From assembly GCA_023136305.1 (NCBI GenBank), contig JAGLSF010000107.1:1-6712 (forward strand): DNA of 6,712 nt, given 5' to 3'. A program made the position numbers and the translations under genes. Positions 1 to 5,351 of the stretch are shown here, one piece after another. The DNA is from Spirochaetota bacterium. GTDB lineage: Bacteria > Spirochaetota > B62-G9 > DRHN01. Within the stretch, counting starts at the first letter, position 1. Each line of letters starts with the position of its first letter. Under the pieces are notes generated by a model. That model saw only the letters and a program-made list of their open reading frames with translations, was not told the origin of the DNA and did no database searches.

Positions 1-525
1 ATAAAACTCGGGTTCGGGTATGTCACGGAGGACAGAAAGAATGCCGGTGTATTGCACGATATGTCGGTACTCCACAATGTGACCATTATCATCGTGAAAC
101 TCCTTACCTTTTTCAAGGGTCTGTTCATCAAGAATTCCAGGGAGAAGGAGAAATTCAACGAGATCAATCGAAACCTTAACATCAAGTTTGCCGATTACGG
201 TCAGAAGATCATTTATCTGAGTGGCGGCAATCAGCAGAAGGTGGTAATTGGAAGAACGCTGGTTACCAACTGCAAGGTGCTTATACTGCAGGAGCCGACA
301 CGGGGCATCGACGTGGGCGCCAAGGCTGAAATACATCGCATCATGCGGGAACTTGCAAACAGGGGCATCTCGATTGTCATGACTTCCTCGGAACTGCCGG
401 AACTGGTGAATCTGCCCGATCGCTGTATTGTGCTCTACAAGGGAAGGATAGCGGCGGAATTCAACAGGGAGAATATGGATGAAGAGAAGCTCGTTGCCGC
501 CCAGATCGGTCAGAGCATCGAATAG
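1..525 (+). CDS. CUT2 sugar ABC importer ATP-binding protein, C-terminal part (5' end outside window)
   Basis: The reading frame is open from base 1 and ends at TAG 523-525, giving 174 residues of the second nucleotide-binding domain of an RbsA/MglA/AraG-type tandem ATPase, which powers sugar import from the cytoplasmic face. Seen: a GYVTEDRKNAGV segment (family form YxxEDRK) near the start, the signature LSGGNQQK at residues 73-80, then a Walker B region reading ILQEPTRGIDVGAK and a D-loop/switch region IVMTSSELPEL, where Ser stands in the switch-His place as is usual for this family. The first ATPase domain and both Walker A motifs are missing because they lie before the window. Odd point: the Walker B aspartate is Gln (codon 289-291) while the following Glu is kept. 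In this family the C-terminal ATP site is generally degenerate, so the protein may still work. It is followed by two permease genes, which supports the assignment. The exact sugar cannot be told. Confidence 0.95.
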   Translation: MKLGFGYVTEDRKNAGVLHDMSVLHNVTIIIVKLLTFFKGLFIKNSREKEKFNEINRNLNIKFADYGQKIIYLSGGNQQKVVIGRTLVTNCKVLILQEPTRGIDVGAKAEIHRIMRELANRGISIVMTSSELPELVNLPDRCIVLYKGRIAAEFNRENMDEEKLVAAQIGQSIE

Positions 526-526
526 G

Positions 527-601
527 ATGAAAAACCTGAGCTTTTATCTATCTTTACGCGGCAATATCAAACAAAACATCGGATCGTTCAAACATGGTTA
601 A
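527..601 (+). other. possible 24-codon ORF linking ATPase and permease 1
   Basis: An ATG one base after the ATPase stop codon opens a 24-residue frame (MKNLSFYLSLRGN...) that ends at TAA 599-601, eight bases inside the permease 1 reading frame. It fills the 68-bp gap almost exactly. Nothing in the peptide is recognisable. It may be a coupling leader that carries ribosomes to the permease start, which itself has no good Shine-Dalgarno site, or it may be chance. It could also be the remnant of a longer permease N-terminus lost by frameshift. Only the frame itself is seen; any role is inference. Confidence 0.2.
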
Positions 602-1556
602 ATTCCTGAAGCTCTATGAGAAGATAGGCATCTTCATCTTTCTCGTGGCCGGGGCCATCTTCCTGAGCTTTGCAAGCCCTCACTTCCTCCAGGGCGATAC
701 TCTGTTCAATGTTGTCGCCCAGGGAACCTACGGCGCCATCGTGGGTTTCGGCATGACCCTTGCCATTACGAGCGGTGGGTTTGACCTCTCGGTCGGTGCG
801 GTTATGGCACTCACGAGCGTTTTTCTCTCGATTCTCATTCCGTTTATCGGCATACCCCTTGCCATTCTCGTTTCTCTCATCGTCGCCTCTTTCGTCGGGT
901 TTATCAATGGTCTCATCATCACCAAGCTCAAGGTGAACCCGCTCATTACCACCCTGGCCATGATGACCATCATACGCGGTGTGGCCCTCATTGTTGCCGG
1001 TGGAAGGCAGATTGTTATTCATCAGAAGGTATTTATGGAACTGGGAACCGGGAAAACCCTCGGTATACCCAATCCCATCTACATCATGGTCATCCTTTTT
1101 GTCATCTTCTATTTCATACTGTATCATACCCCCTTTGGGAGGCATATCAGCGCTGTCGGGTCCAATGAGAGTGCGGCACGCATTTCCGGCCTGAATGTTG
1201 ACCTGATCAAGATTGCAGTATTCGTACTGGTTTCATTTACTGCAGGCGTGGCAGGAACGATACGGACCTCCCAGACTCTTATCGGCATACCGACCATGGC
1301 GCCCGGATTTGTGCTCGTGGCCATTACGGTCACCATTCTAGGGGGCACCAGCCTGGCCGGAGGCCGAGGGAATCTCTGGGGAACACTGTTTGCCGGTATC
1401 TTCATCTCCATGATCTATTACGGTCTCAATATCATCGGTGTTCAGATATTCTATCAGATGCTCTCAGTGGGAATCGTTCTCATATTGGCTCTCTTCATCG
1501 ACGGTATACGCAACCGTTATCTCGAGACGCTGAAGGCGAAGGGTCTCAAGGTATGA
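594..1556 (+). CDS. CUT2 sugar ABC transporter permease 1 (RbsC family)
   Basis: A 320-residue inner-membrane permease of the RbsC/BPD_transp_2 family, the usual length for the family. Seen: hydrophobic helices throughout (first about residues 10-27), the family motif GGFDLSVGAVMAL at 61-73, NPLITTLAMM at 115-124, the cytoplasmic coupling-loop region FGRHISAVGSNESAARISGLNV at 181-202 that contacts the ATPase, and ILGGTSLAGGRGNLWGTLFAG near 248-268. The ATG at 594 is the only good start: the frame is closed upstream by TGA 537-539. The preceding bases show no convincing Shine-Dalgarno, so translation may depend on coupling from the upstream gene. It lies 68 bp after the ATPase and overlaps the next short frame by 4 bp (ATGA). 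With the second permease it probably forms a heterodimeric sugar channel, as LsrC/LsrD do for AI-2. The substrate is not deducible. Confidence 0.95.
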   Translation: MVKFLKLYEKIGIFIFLVAGAIFLSFASPHFLQGDTLFNVVAQGTYGAIVGFGMTLAITSGGFDLSVGAVMALTSVFLSILIPFIGIPLAILVSLIVASFVGFINGLIITKLKVNPLITTLAMMTIIRGVALIVAGGRQIVIHQKVFMELGTGKTLGIPNPIYIMVILFVIFYFILYHTPFGRHISAVGSNESAARISGLNVDLIKIAVFVLVSFTAGVAGTIRTSQTLIGIPTMAPGFVLVAITVTILGGTSLAGGRGNLWGTLFAGIFISMIYYGLNIIGVQIFYQMLSVGIVLILALFIDGIRNRYLETLKAKGLKV

Positions 1557-1592
1557 GCGATTTGCATTTATGGTGCATGGAGAATGCTCTTT

Positions 1593-1602
1593 AGGGAAAG
1601 GG
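1593..1602 (+). promoter_or_regulatory. ribosome binding site deciding the permease 2 start
   Basis: The purine run AGGGAAAGGG ends two bases before ATG 1605; its first AGGG is 8 bases from that ATG, a good spacing. It lies downstream of the alternative ATG 1584, so it favours 1605 as the true start. It overlaps the TAG (1592-1594) of a 13-codon frame that starts on the permease 1 stop (ATGA at 1553). Confidence 0.6.
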
Positions 1603-1604
1603 TT

Positions 1605-2582
1605 ATGAAAGGATCTGAAAAATCCAGATTGATAGAGCAATTCGCAAGTCGTTTTGACAGCTTCGTTCTCCCTCTCCTGTTCATTGCTCTCGTTGTCGTG
1701 TTCTCAATTCTCTCCCCGGCTTTCAGAACGACCTTCAACCTCGTCAGTACACTGCGCTTTACCTCCTTTATCGCGGTCGGCGCCATCGGCATGGCCTTCT
1801 GCATCATGAACGGTGATTTCGACATATCGGTCGGATCGATGCTCTCCCTCGTCGCGGTTATCGGCTCCTCCATGCTTCCGGTGATCGGCGGCGTACCGGC
1901 GGTTATGTTCACACTTATCTTTGCCTCTTTCCTCGGATTCGTCAACGGCGTGTTTGTCACCAAGCTGAGAATCCCTGCATTCATTACCACATTGGGCATG
2001 ATGTTCATATTCCGCTCCTTCGCCTATATCTATACCAACAATACGCCCGTGTACATACAGAACAAGTTCTGGCTCTTCATCGGAAACGGTAAGGTCGCGG
2101 GCGTCCCCTTCGCAATCATACTCATGCTGCTCTGCTACGTTGTTGCCTGGCTGCTCCTCCGAAAAAGCCCCTTCGGCAGGTATGTGATCGCCGTTGGAAC
2201 GAACAGGGACGCGGCGGTCCTCTCTGGAATCAACGTCGACAGAACGAAGATTATCGTATTCACGCTTGTCGGGCTGTTTATCGGCATTGCATCTGTTATA
2301 ATATCGGCAAACCTTGGAAGCGCAAATCCGGGTATGCTCGGGCAGGGGTATGAGTTTCAGGTCATTACAGCCGTGGTGCTGGGGGGAACAGTCCTCGGCG
2401 GCGGAAACGGCAATCTGTGGGGCGCCTTCTTCGCATCCATGGTGATCACCTATCTGAAGAACGGGCTTGGGCTGACACAGGTTGATTCCTACTGGCAGTT
2501 CGTTGCCATCGGCCTGGTTCTCATATTCGCCGTTGCCATGAGCAGGGTCAAATTTACGGTACTCGGCCAAAAGGAGGTGTAA
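1605..2582 (+). CDS. CUT2 sugar ABC transporter permease 2 (RbsC family)
   Basis: A second RbsC-family permease, 325 residues from the start chosen here, clearly different in sequence from permease 1. Seen: first membrane helix about residues 20-38, GDFDISVGSMLSL near 70-82 (matching the family GIDLSVG motif), IPAFITTLGMMFIFRSFAY, the coupling-loop region FGRYVIAVGTNRDAAVLSGINV at 190-211, and VVLGGTVLGGGNGNLWGAFFAS near 257-277. I chose ATG 1605 because AGGGAAAGGG lies just upstream (1593-1602). ATG 1584 in the same frame would add seven residues (MLFRERV) but has no ribosome site. The gene begins 48 bp after permease 1. Its last codons (K-E-V-stop) spell a perfect Shine-Dalgarno, AAGGAGGTG. 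Together the two permeases and the ATPase should form the membrane part of one importer; this pairing is inferred from adjacency and known systems. Confidence 0.95.
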   Translation: MKGSEKSRLIEQFASRFDSFVLPLLFIALVVVFSILSPAFRTTFNLVSTLRFTSFIAVGAIGMAFCIMNGDFDISVGSMLSLVAVIGSSMLPVIGGVPAVMFTLIFASFLGFVNGVFVTKLRIPAFITTLGMMFIFRSFAYIYTNNTPVYIQNKFWLFIGNGKVAGVPFAIILMLLCYVVAWLLLRKSPFGRYVIAVGTNRDAAVLSGINVDRTKIIVFTLVGLFIGIASVIISANLGSANPGMLGQGYEFQVITAVVLGGTVLGGGNGNLWGAFFASMVITYLKNGLGLTQVDSYWQFVAIGLVLIFAVAMSRVKFTVLGQKEV

Positions 2583-2730
2583 AATAATACCAGGGATGAA
2601 TAATGGTCTCCCGCATAAGATGTATGTACATGTGGAGACAACATGGACTACAGGAAGTAAACAGGAGTGTAATGTACTGGTGTATCCGTGTTTACAGGAT
2701 GCATCTTACAAAATAATTTGAATACATAGC

Positions 2731-2745
2731 GCGGCCTCTGGCCGC
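2731..2745 (+). repeat. GC-rich hairpin GCGGCC-TCT-GGCCGC
   Basis: A perfect 6-bp GC-only stem with a three-base loop, followed by A-rich rather than T-rich sequence, so it is not a + strand intrinsic terminator. It may block 3' exonuclease decay or halt RNA polymerase between the permease and binding-protein genes. It competes with the longer ATAGCGCG/CGCGCTAT pairing that shares bases 2731-2733. Confidence 0.45.
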
Positions 2746-2827
2746 AAACAAAGTAAATAAAAGCAGAATCGCGCTATACTTTATTAAAGATTTTCGCGCT
2801 TCGCGCAAAAAATACAGAGGAATAGCA

Positions 2828-2836
2828 TAAGGAGGT
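2828..2836 (+). promoter_or_regulatory. strong Shine-Dalgarno of the binding-protein gene
   Basis: TAAGGAGGT, a near-perfect complement of the 16S rRNA 3' end, lies six bases before ATG 2842. It is much stronger than the sites of the permease genes, in keeping with the excess of binding protein that such importers need. Confidence 0.85.
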
Positions 2837-2841
2837 TTCAC

Positions 2842-3816
2842 ATGAAGAAAAAGATTTTACTGGTTGTACTTGCTGTATTGCTGGTGCTTCCCATCTCGCT
2901 CTTCGCCGCGGGTAAAGAGAAGGAGAAGGAGGGCATCACCATCGGTTTCTCGCTATGGACCATGGAGTACACCTTCTTCCAGAACCTGGAGGCTGGTGTA
3001 AGGGGCGCGTGCGAGGATTTCGGGTACGAGTACATCATGATCGATCAGAACAGCGACCCGCAGAAGATGGTGCAGGACATCAACGCCCTCGTGGGCCAGA
3101 AGGTCGACGGCATCGTGATTACACCTGTTGATCCCGGCGCCATAGGCCCGGCCGTTCAAAATGCACGGGATGCGGGCATACCCGTGACCTGCGCCGACAT
3201 CGGCAAGACAGGCCCGGTCAATGCCCTTCTCATCTCCAATAACTATCAGGGTGGTCAGATGGCCATGGAGTTCATCCACGAGCAGGTGAAGGACGACCCG
3301 AACAACACCTGGAAGGTCGGTGTGGGGCGTGTGCAGCCGCAGTGGACCTATGCGCGGCAGCGAGGTGAGGGCTTCATGGACAAAGCGAGGGAGCTCGGCT
3401 ATGAGGTGGCATCCGAAATCGTTGTGAACCCGCCCAGTGCAGAAGGAGGCTATGACGCCATGCAGCAGATCATGTCCGCTGCCCCGGATATAGTGGGCGT
3501 TTACTTTGCAAGCGGCCGTGAGGCTGTGGGCGGTGCCAATGCGGTGAAAGCTTCAGGAAAAGACATCATCGTTGTGGGATACAACGGAGATCCCGAGGAG
3601 CTACAGGCCATCGAGGACGGGGTTCTCCATGCAACGATTGCACAGCAGCCCTACTTCATCGGCTACGAGAGTGTGCGCGTTTTAAAAGAGATCCTCGAAG
3701 AGGGGAAGGAGTACGAGGATGCTGAGGTTTCGGTAGTCGTCGAGCTTCTGACACCGGACAACTATAAGCAGTGGGCCGCCGAAGCGGAGAAGAGACGGGG
3801 AGCCCCCGCCTACTGA
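2842..3816 (+). CDS. periplasmic sugar-binding protein of the CUT2 ABC importer
   Basis: A 324-residue type I periplasmic binding protein (Peripla_BP_4 class, relatives RbsB/MglB/LsrB) that captures the substrate outside the membrane and hands it to the permeases. Seen: a signal peptide with KKK at 2-4, hydrophobic core at 5-21 and a probable cleavage at FA-AG around 22-23, no lipobox cysteine, then a charged KEKEKE linker. The mature domain starts ITIGFSLWTMEYTFFQNLEAG. Further family features are DINALVGQKVDGIVITPVDPGAI, NNYQGGQMAMEFI (second lobe), VVGYNGDPEELQAIEDGVLHATIAQQPYFIG and a C-terminal LTPDNYKQW. Length is normal. It is the last gene of the importer, in a set where the binding protein is often first, and lies behind a 259-bp structured spacer with its own strong ribosome site. 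A terminator hairpin follows 25 bp later. The ligand cannot be named: the residues suggest a sugar or sugar-like ligand only through the family. Confidence 0.95.
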   Translation: MKKKILLVVLAVLLVLPISLFAAGKEKEKEGITIGFSLWTMEYTFFQNLEAGVRGACEDFGYEYIMIDQNSDPQKMVQDINALVGQKVDGIVITPVDPGAIGPAVQNARDAGIPVTCADIGKTGPVNALLISNNYQGGQMAMEFIHEQVKDDPNNTWKVGVGRVQPQWTYARQRGEGFMDKARELGYEVASEIVVNPPSAEGGYDAMQQIMSAAPDIVGVYFASGREAVGGANAVKASGKDIIVVGYNGDPEELQAIEDGVLHATIAQQPYFIGYESVRVLKEILEEGKEYEDAEVSVVVELLTPDNYKQWAAEAEKRRGAPAY

Positions 3817-3841
3817 TGTTGAACCGATTTGTGTAAATGTT

Positions 3842-3877
3842 TAAGAAAAGGCAGGTCAGACGACCTGCCTTTTCTTA
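3842..3877. terminator. bidirectional terminator hairpin between convergent genes
   Basis: TAAGAAAAGGCAGGTC (3842-3857) pairs perfectly over 16 bp with 3862-3877 around a four-base AGAC loop. The inner GC-rich part is flanked by an A-run on the left and TTTTCTT on the right, so it reads as an intrinsic terminator from both sides. It closes the binding-protein unit (stop at 3816) and can also end transcription of the convergent URO-D gene, which stops at 3922. Confidence 0.9.
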
Positions 3878-3887
3878 GGAGCAGCTT

Positions 3888-3918
3888 TAGAATTAAGTAA
3901 GCTGTCCCCATAATTCTA
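3888..3918 (+). repeat. repeat copy A (AATTAAGTRAGCTGTCCCC family) with terminal inverted repeats
   Basis: The 24-bp repeat unit is 3891-3914, and its 19-bp core is identical to copy C at 5298. This copy is framed by an 8-bp perfect inverted repeat, TAGAATTA (3888-3895) and TAATTCTA (3911-3918), with 15 bases between. It lies between the terminator and the stop codon of the URO-D gene, on the opposite side of that gene from the other three copies. Confidence 0.75.
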
Positions 3919-3921
3919 GCT

Positions 3922-5154
3922 TTATGATGAACCATATCGGTACGCTGCATCAAACATTGCCTCAACATTCTCGACCGGAACATTCTGCTGTATGTTGTGC
4001 ACCTGAGTGAATACGTATCCACCCTCGCCGCTGCCGAATACCTCGATGTTGTGGCGCACGTGTTCCCCTATCTCCTCTGAAGTGCCCAGGGGGAGGACCT
4101 TCTGTGTGTCGCATCCGCCTCCCCAGAAAACGACCTTTCCGCCAAAACTTTCCATGAGCCTTTCGGGTTCCATGTTTGCTGCTGAGATCTGCACCGGGTT
4201 GAGTATGTCGATACCGGCCTCGATCCAGTGTGGAATATAGTGATAGATCGAACCGCAGGAATGCAGATAGGTTTTCCAGTTCGTGTGGGTGTGCACCCAG
4301 TCGCACAACCGCTTGTAGTGGGGTTTGATCATCTCGGCGAATAGGTCGGGTGATAGGAGCTCGGACCTCTGCGTTCCCGCGTCATCGGAAGCAACACCCC
4401 AGGTAAAAACCCGGTCTCCCAGGGCCTGATGGTATAGTTCTGTTTGCCCGATAACTGCATCAACAAAACGGCCCATCATGTCATGGGCGGTTTCCTTCTC
4501 CTGCATGAGCATGATGAGCCATTGGTCGAGGGAGCCCTGCGTAATGTTGTCGGCAAGAAGGGCGCTCAGTCCCATGAGAGAGATGCATGAGCCCCAGCCG
4601 AGTATGGCCTTGTCCGTATGCTCATGGAGGAATGCGGCTCGGTTGGCCATAGCCTCGAGCAGCTTGTCGGGTACGGTATCTAATGGTCTGAAGGCCTCCG
4701 GGTCAATCCGAGTCGCCGACATGGTCGGACGTATGAAATCAAAATAAAACCCATCCTTCGGCATACGGGCGAATGTGCTGCCCTCTGTATTTCTCAGAGA
4801 CCAGCTCCCGTCATTTTCAACCCCAATATTTGTGTCCGAAGGGAAGTACACATCCACCCCGCAAAACAACTTCTTCCTGACCCCCTGTTCTGCATCCATG
4901 GAGGCCCACAGAACATCGCACGCGTCGAGGGGAACAACATCGATGTGCAGACGCTCAAGCACCTCCAGATCGATTTCTGCGAGTATCTGCATGGTGTCGT
5001 GTATCTTCGTTGGCGTATGTATGCCCATTCGCCTTTTCAGCTTGTCATAGAGGGCAGCATTGATGCCCGAGGCCCGGATCCCCCCGAGATCGATGGGTAT
5101 TCGATCGGGCTTCTGAAAATTTACGGCCTTCAACACCCGTTCTCTTGAAGTCAT
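3922..5154 (-). CDS. uroporphyrinogen decarboxylase (URO-D) family protein, MtaA/CmuA-like
   Basis: A 410-residue cytoplasmic protein of the URO-D superfamily. The start at 5154 (MTSRERVLKAVN, the typical family opening) has GGAG six bases upstream. ATG 5166 would add four residues (MENT) but has no ribosome site. Seen, in numbering from 5154: PDRIPIDLGG near 16-25; SDDAGTQ near 256-262, like the family DDxGTQ; LHSCGSIYHYIPHWIEAGIDILNPVQ at 297-322; GGGCDTQ near 345-351; and QVHNIQQNVPVENVEAMFDAA near the C-terminus. His298, Cys300 and Cys348 match the zinc-binding HxC...C of corrinoid methyltransferases such as MtaA, and argue for methyl transfer rather than haem synthesis (true HemE is shorter and lacks this set). 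It is convergent with the importer and divergent from the LarA-family gene, with its own promoter. No corrinoid protein or reactivase gene is visible, so the methyltransferase role is inferred only. Confidence 0.9.
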   Translation of the reverse strand: MTSRERVLKAVNFQKPDRIPIDLGGIRASGINAALYDKLKRRMGIHTPTKIHDTMQILAEIDLEVLERLHIDVVPLDACDVLWASMDAEQGVRKKLFCGVDVYFPSDTNIGVENDGSWSLRNTEGSTFARMPKDGFYFDFIRPTMSATRIDPEAFRPLDTVPDKLLEAMANRAAFLHEHTDKAILGWGSCISLMGLSALLADNITQGSLDQWLIMLMQEKETAHDMMGRFVDAVIGQTELYHQALGDRVFTWGVASDDAGTQRSELLSPDLFAEMIKPHYKRLCDWVHTHTNWKTYLHSCGSIYHYIPHWIEAGIDILNPVQISAANMEPERLMESFGGKVVFWGGGCDTQKVLPLGTSEEIGEHVRHNIEVFGSGEGGYVFTQVHNIQQNVPVENVEAMFDAAYRYGSS

Positions 5155-5160
5155 GGTATT

Positions 5161-5164
5161 CTCC
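5161..5164 (-). promoter_or_regulatory. ribosome binding site deciding the URO-D gene start
   Basis: GGAG on the minus strand lies six bases before the ATG whose first base is 5154. No comparable site precedes the ATG at 5166, so the shorter protein is preferred. Confidence 0.55.
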
Positions 5165-5201
5165 ATGAGTCATGACAGCGTATAGCTGCGAAGTAATGGT
5201 C

Positions 5202-5231
5202 ACCATACACCTTATTCCAGAGGATTGTCAA
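5202..5231 (-). promoter_or_regulatory. sigma70-type promoter of the URO-D gene
   Basis: Read on the minus strand, a perfect -35 TTGACA (5231-5226) is followed after 18 bases by TATGGT (5207-5202), a four-of-six -10. Transcription would begin near 5195, about 40 bases before the start codon. Two short inverted repeats touch it. AAGAAT-GGG-ATTCTT (5230-5244) overlaps the edge of the -35, and ATGGT-C-ACCAT (5196-5206) covers the -10. They are candidate operator sites. Confidence 0.55.
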
Positions 5232-5244
5232 GAATGGGATTCTT
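5230..5244. promoter_or_regulatory. inverted repeat at the -35 box, possible operator
   Basis: AAGAAT (5230-5235) and ATTCTT (5239-5244) form a perfect 6-bp inverted repeat around GGG, overlapping the -35 of the URO-D promoter by two bases. A regulator binding here could control that promoter. No regulator gene is in the window. Confidence 0.3.
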
Positions 5245-5264
5245 TACCGGTACATGCGCTAAAA

Positions 5265-5288
5265 GTTATGGTGACAGCTCACTTAATT
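5265..5288 (-). repeat. repeat copy B (inverted)
   Basis: Read on the minus strand this 24-bp copy matches copy A at 21 of 24 positions. It faces copy C across nine bases. Bases 5270-5288 and 5298-5316 pair at 17 of 19 positions, making a strong cruciform or RNA hairpin in the divergent promoter region. Confidence 0.75.
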
Positions 5289-5297
5289 ATCCTTTAC

Positions 5298-5321
5298 AAT
5301 TAAGTAAGCTGTCCCCTTAAT
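5298..5321 (+). repeat. repeat copy C (direct)
   Basis: This copy matches copy A at 23 of 24 positions, including the complete 19-bp core AATTAAGTAAGCTGTCCCC. It is the right arm of the B-C palindrome, and lies six bases before copy D in the same orientation (30-bp period). A TTTACA at 5293-5298 overlaps its first base and could be a -35 for the LarA-family gene, but no convincing -10 follows. Confidence 0.8.
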
Positions 5322-5327
5322 AGGATT

Positions 5328-5351
5328 AATTAAGTGAGATGCCCCCATAAT
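5328..5351 (+). repeat. repeat copy D (direct), ending at the LarA-family start codon
   Basis: Matches copy A at 21 of 24 positions and has the same orientation as A and C. Its last base directly precedes ATG 5352, so the repeat makes up the immediate 5' leader of that gene and displaces any normal Shine-Dalgarno. Confidence 0.75.

Larger units (their letters stand above)
2583..2841 (+). promoter_or_regulatory. structured intercistronic spacer before the binding-protein gene
   Basis: This 259-bp gap separates the membrane components from the binding protein and holds several inverted repeats. These are GTCTCC 2606-2611 with GGAGAC 2634-2639; TAAGATGTAT 2616-2625 with ATGCATCTTA 2699-2708 (one G-U pair); GTAAACA 2657-2663 with TGTTTAC 2689-2695; ATAGCGCG 2726-2733 with CGCGCTAT 2770-2777; GCGGCC 2731-2736 with GGCCGC 2740-2745 (3-base loop); and GCGC 2796-2799 with GCGC 2803-2806, flanked by T4 and A6. 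Several pairs exclude one another. No clear promoter was found; TATACT at 2775-2780 has no -35 partner. The likely role, by inference, is raising or protecting binding-protein mRNA relative to the permease mRNA, or attenuation. Confidence 0.4.

Noticed and set aside
588..1145. Minus-strand frame opposite permease 1
   Set aside because: Low-complexity charged translation, no family features, fully covered by the real permease gene.
1704..2570. Long minus-strand open frame opposite permease 2 (288 codons)
   Set aside because: Its translation is highly charged and repetitive in D/E/H/R, as expected for the antisense of a hydrophobic membrane protein. The plus strand encodes a clear RbsC permease.
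2775..2780. TATACT as a -10 box for the binding-protein gene
   Set aside because: No acceptable -35 about 17 bases upstream (AGTAAA there); kept only as a remark.
2791..2812. Intrinsic terminator at the GCGC-TTC-GCGC hairpin
   Set aside because: On the plus strand it is followed by A's, not T's; the T-run lies before the stem. It would only terminate minus-strand transcription, and no minus-strand gene is there to end.
2842..2915. Lipoprotein signal in the binding protein
   Set aside because: No cysteine near the cleavage region; it looks like a normal signal peptide ending FA-AG.
3922..5154. HemE (true uroporphyrinogen decarboxylase)
   Set aside because: At about 410 residues with an HxC...C metal set and catabolic neighbours, it fits the methyltransferase-like branch rather than haem synthesis.
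5265..5351. Short CRISPR array
   Set aside because: Spacers are six and nine bases, one copy is inverted, and no cas genes are present. The pattern is a palindromic intergenic repeat cluster.
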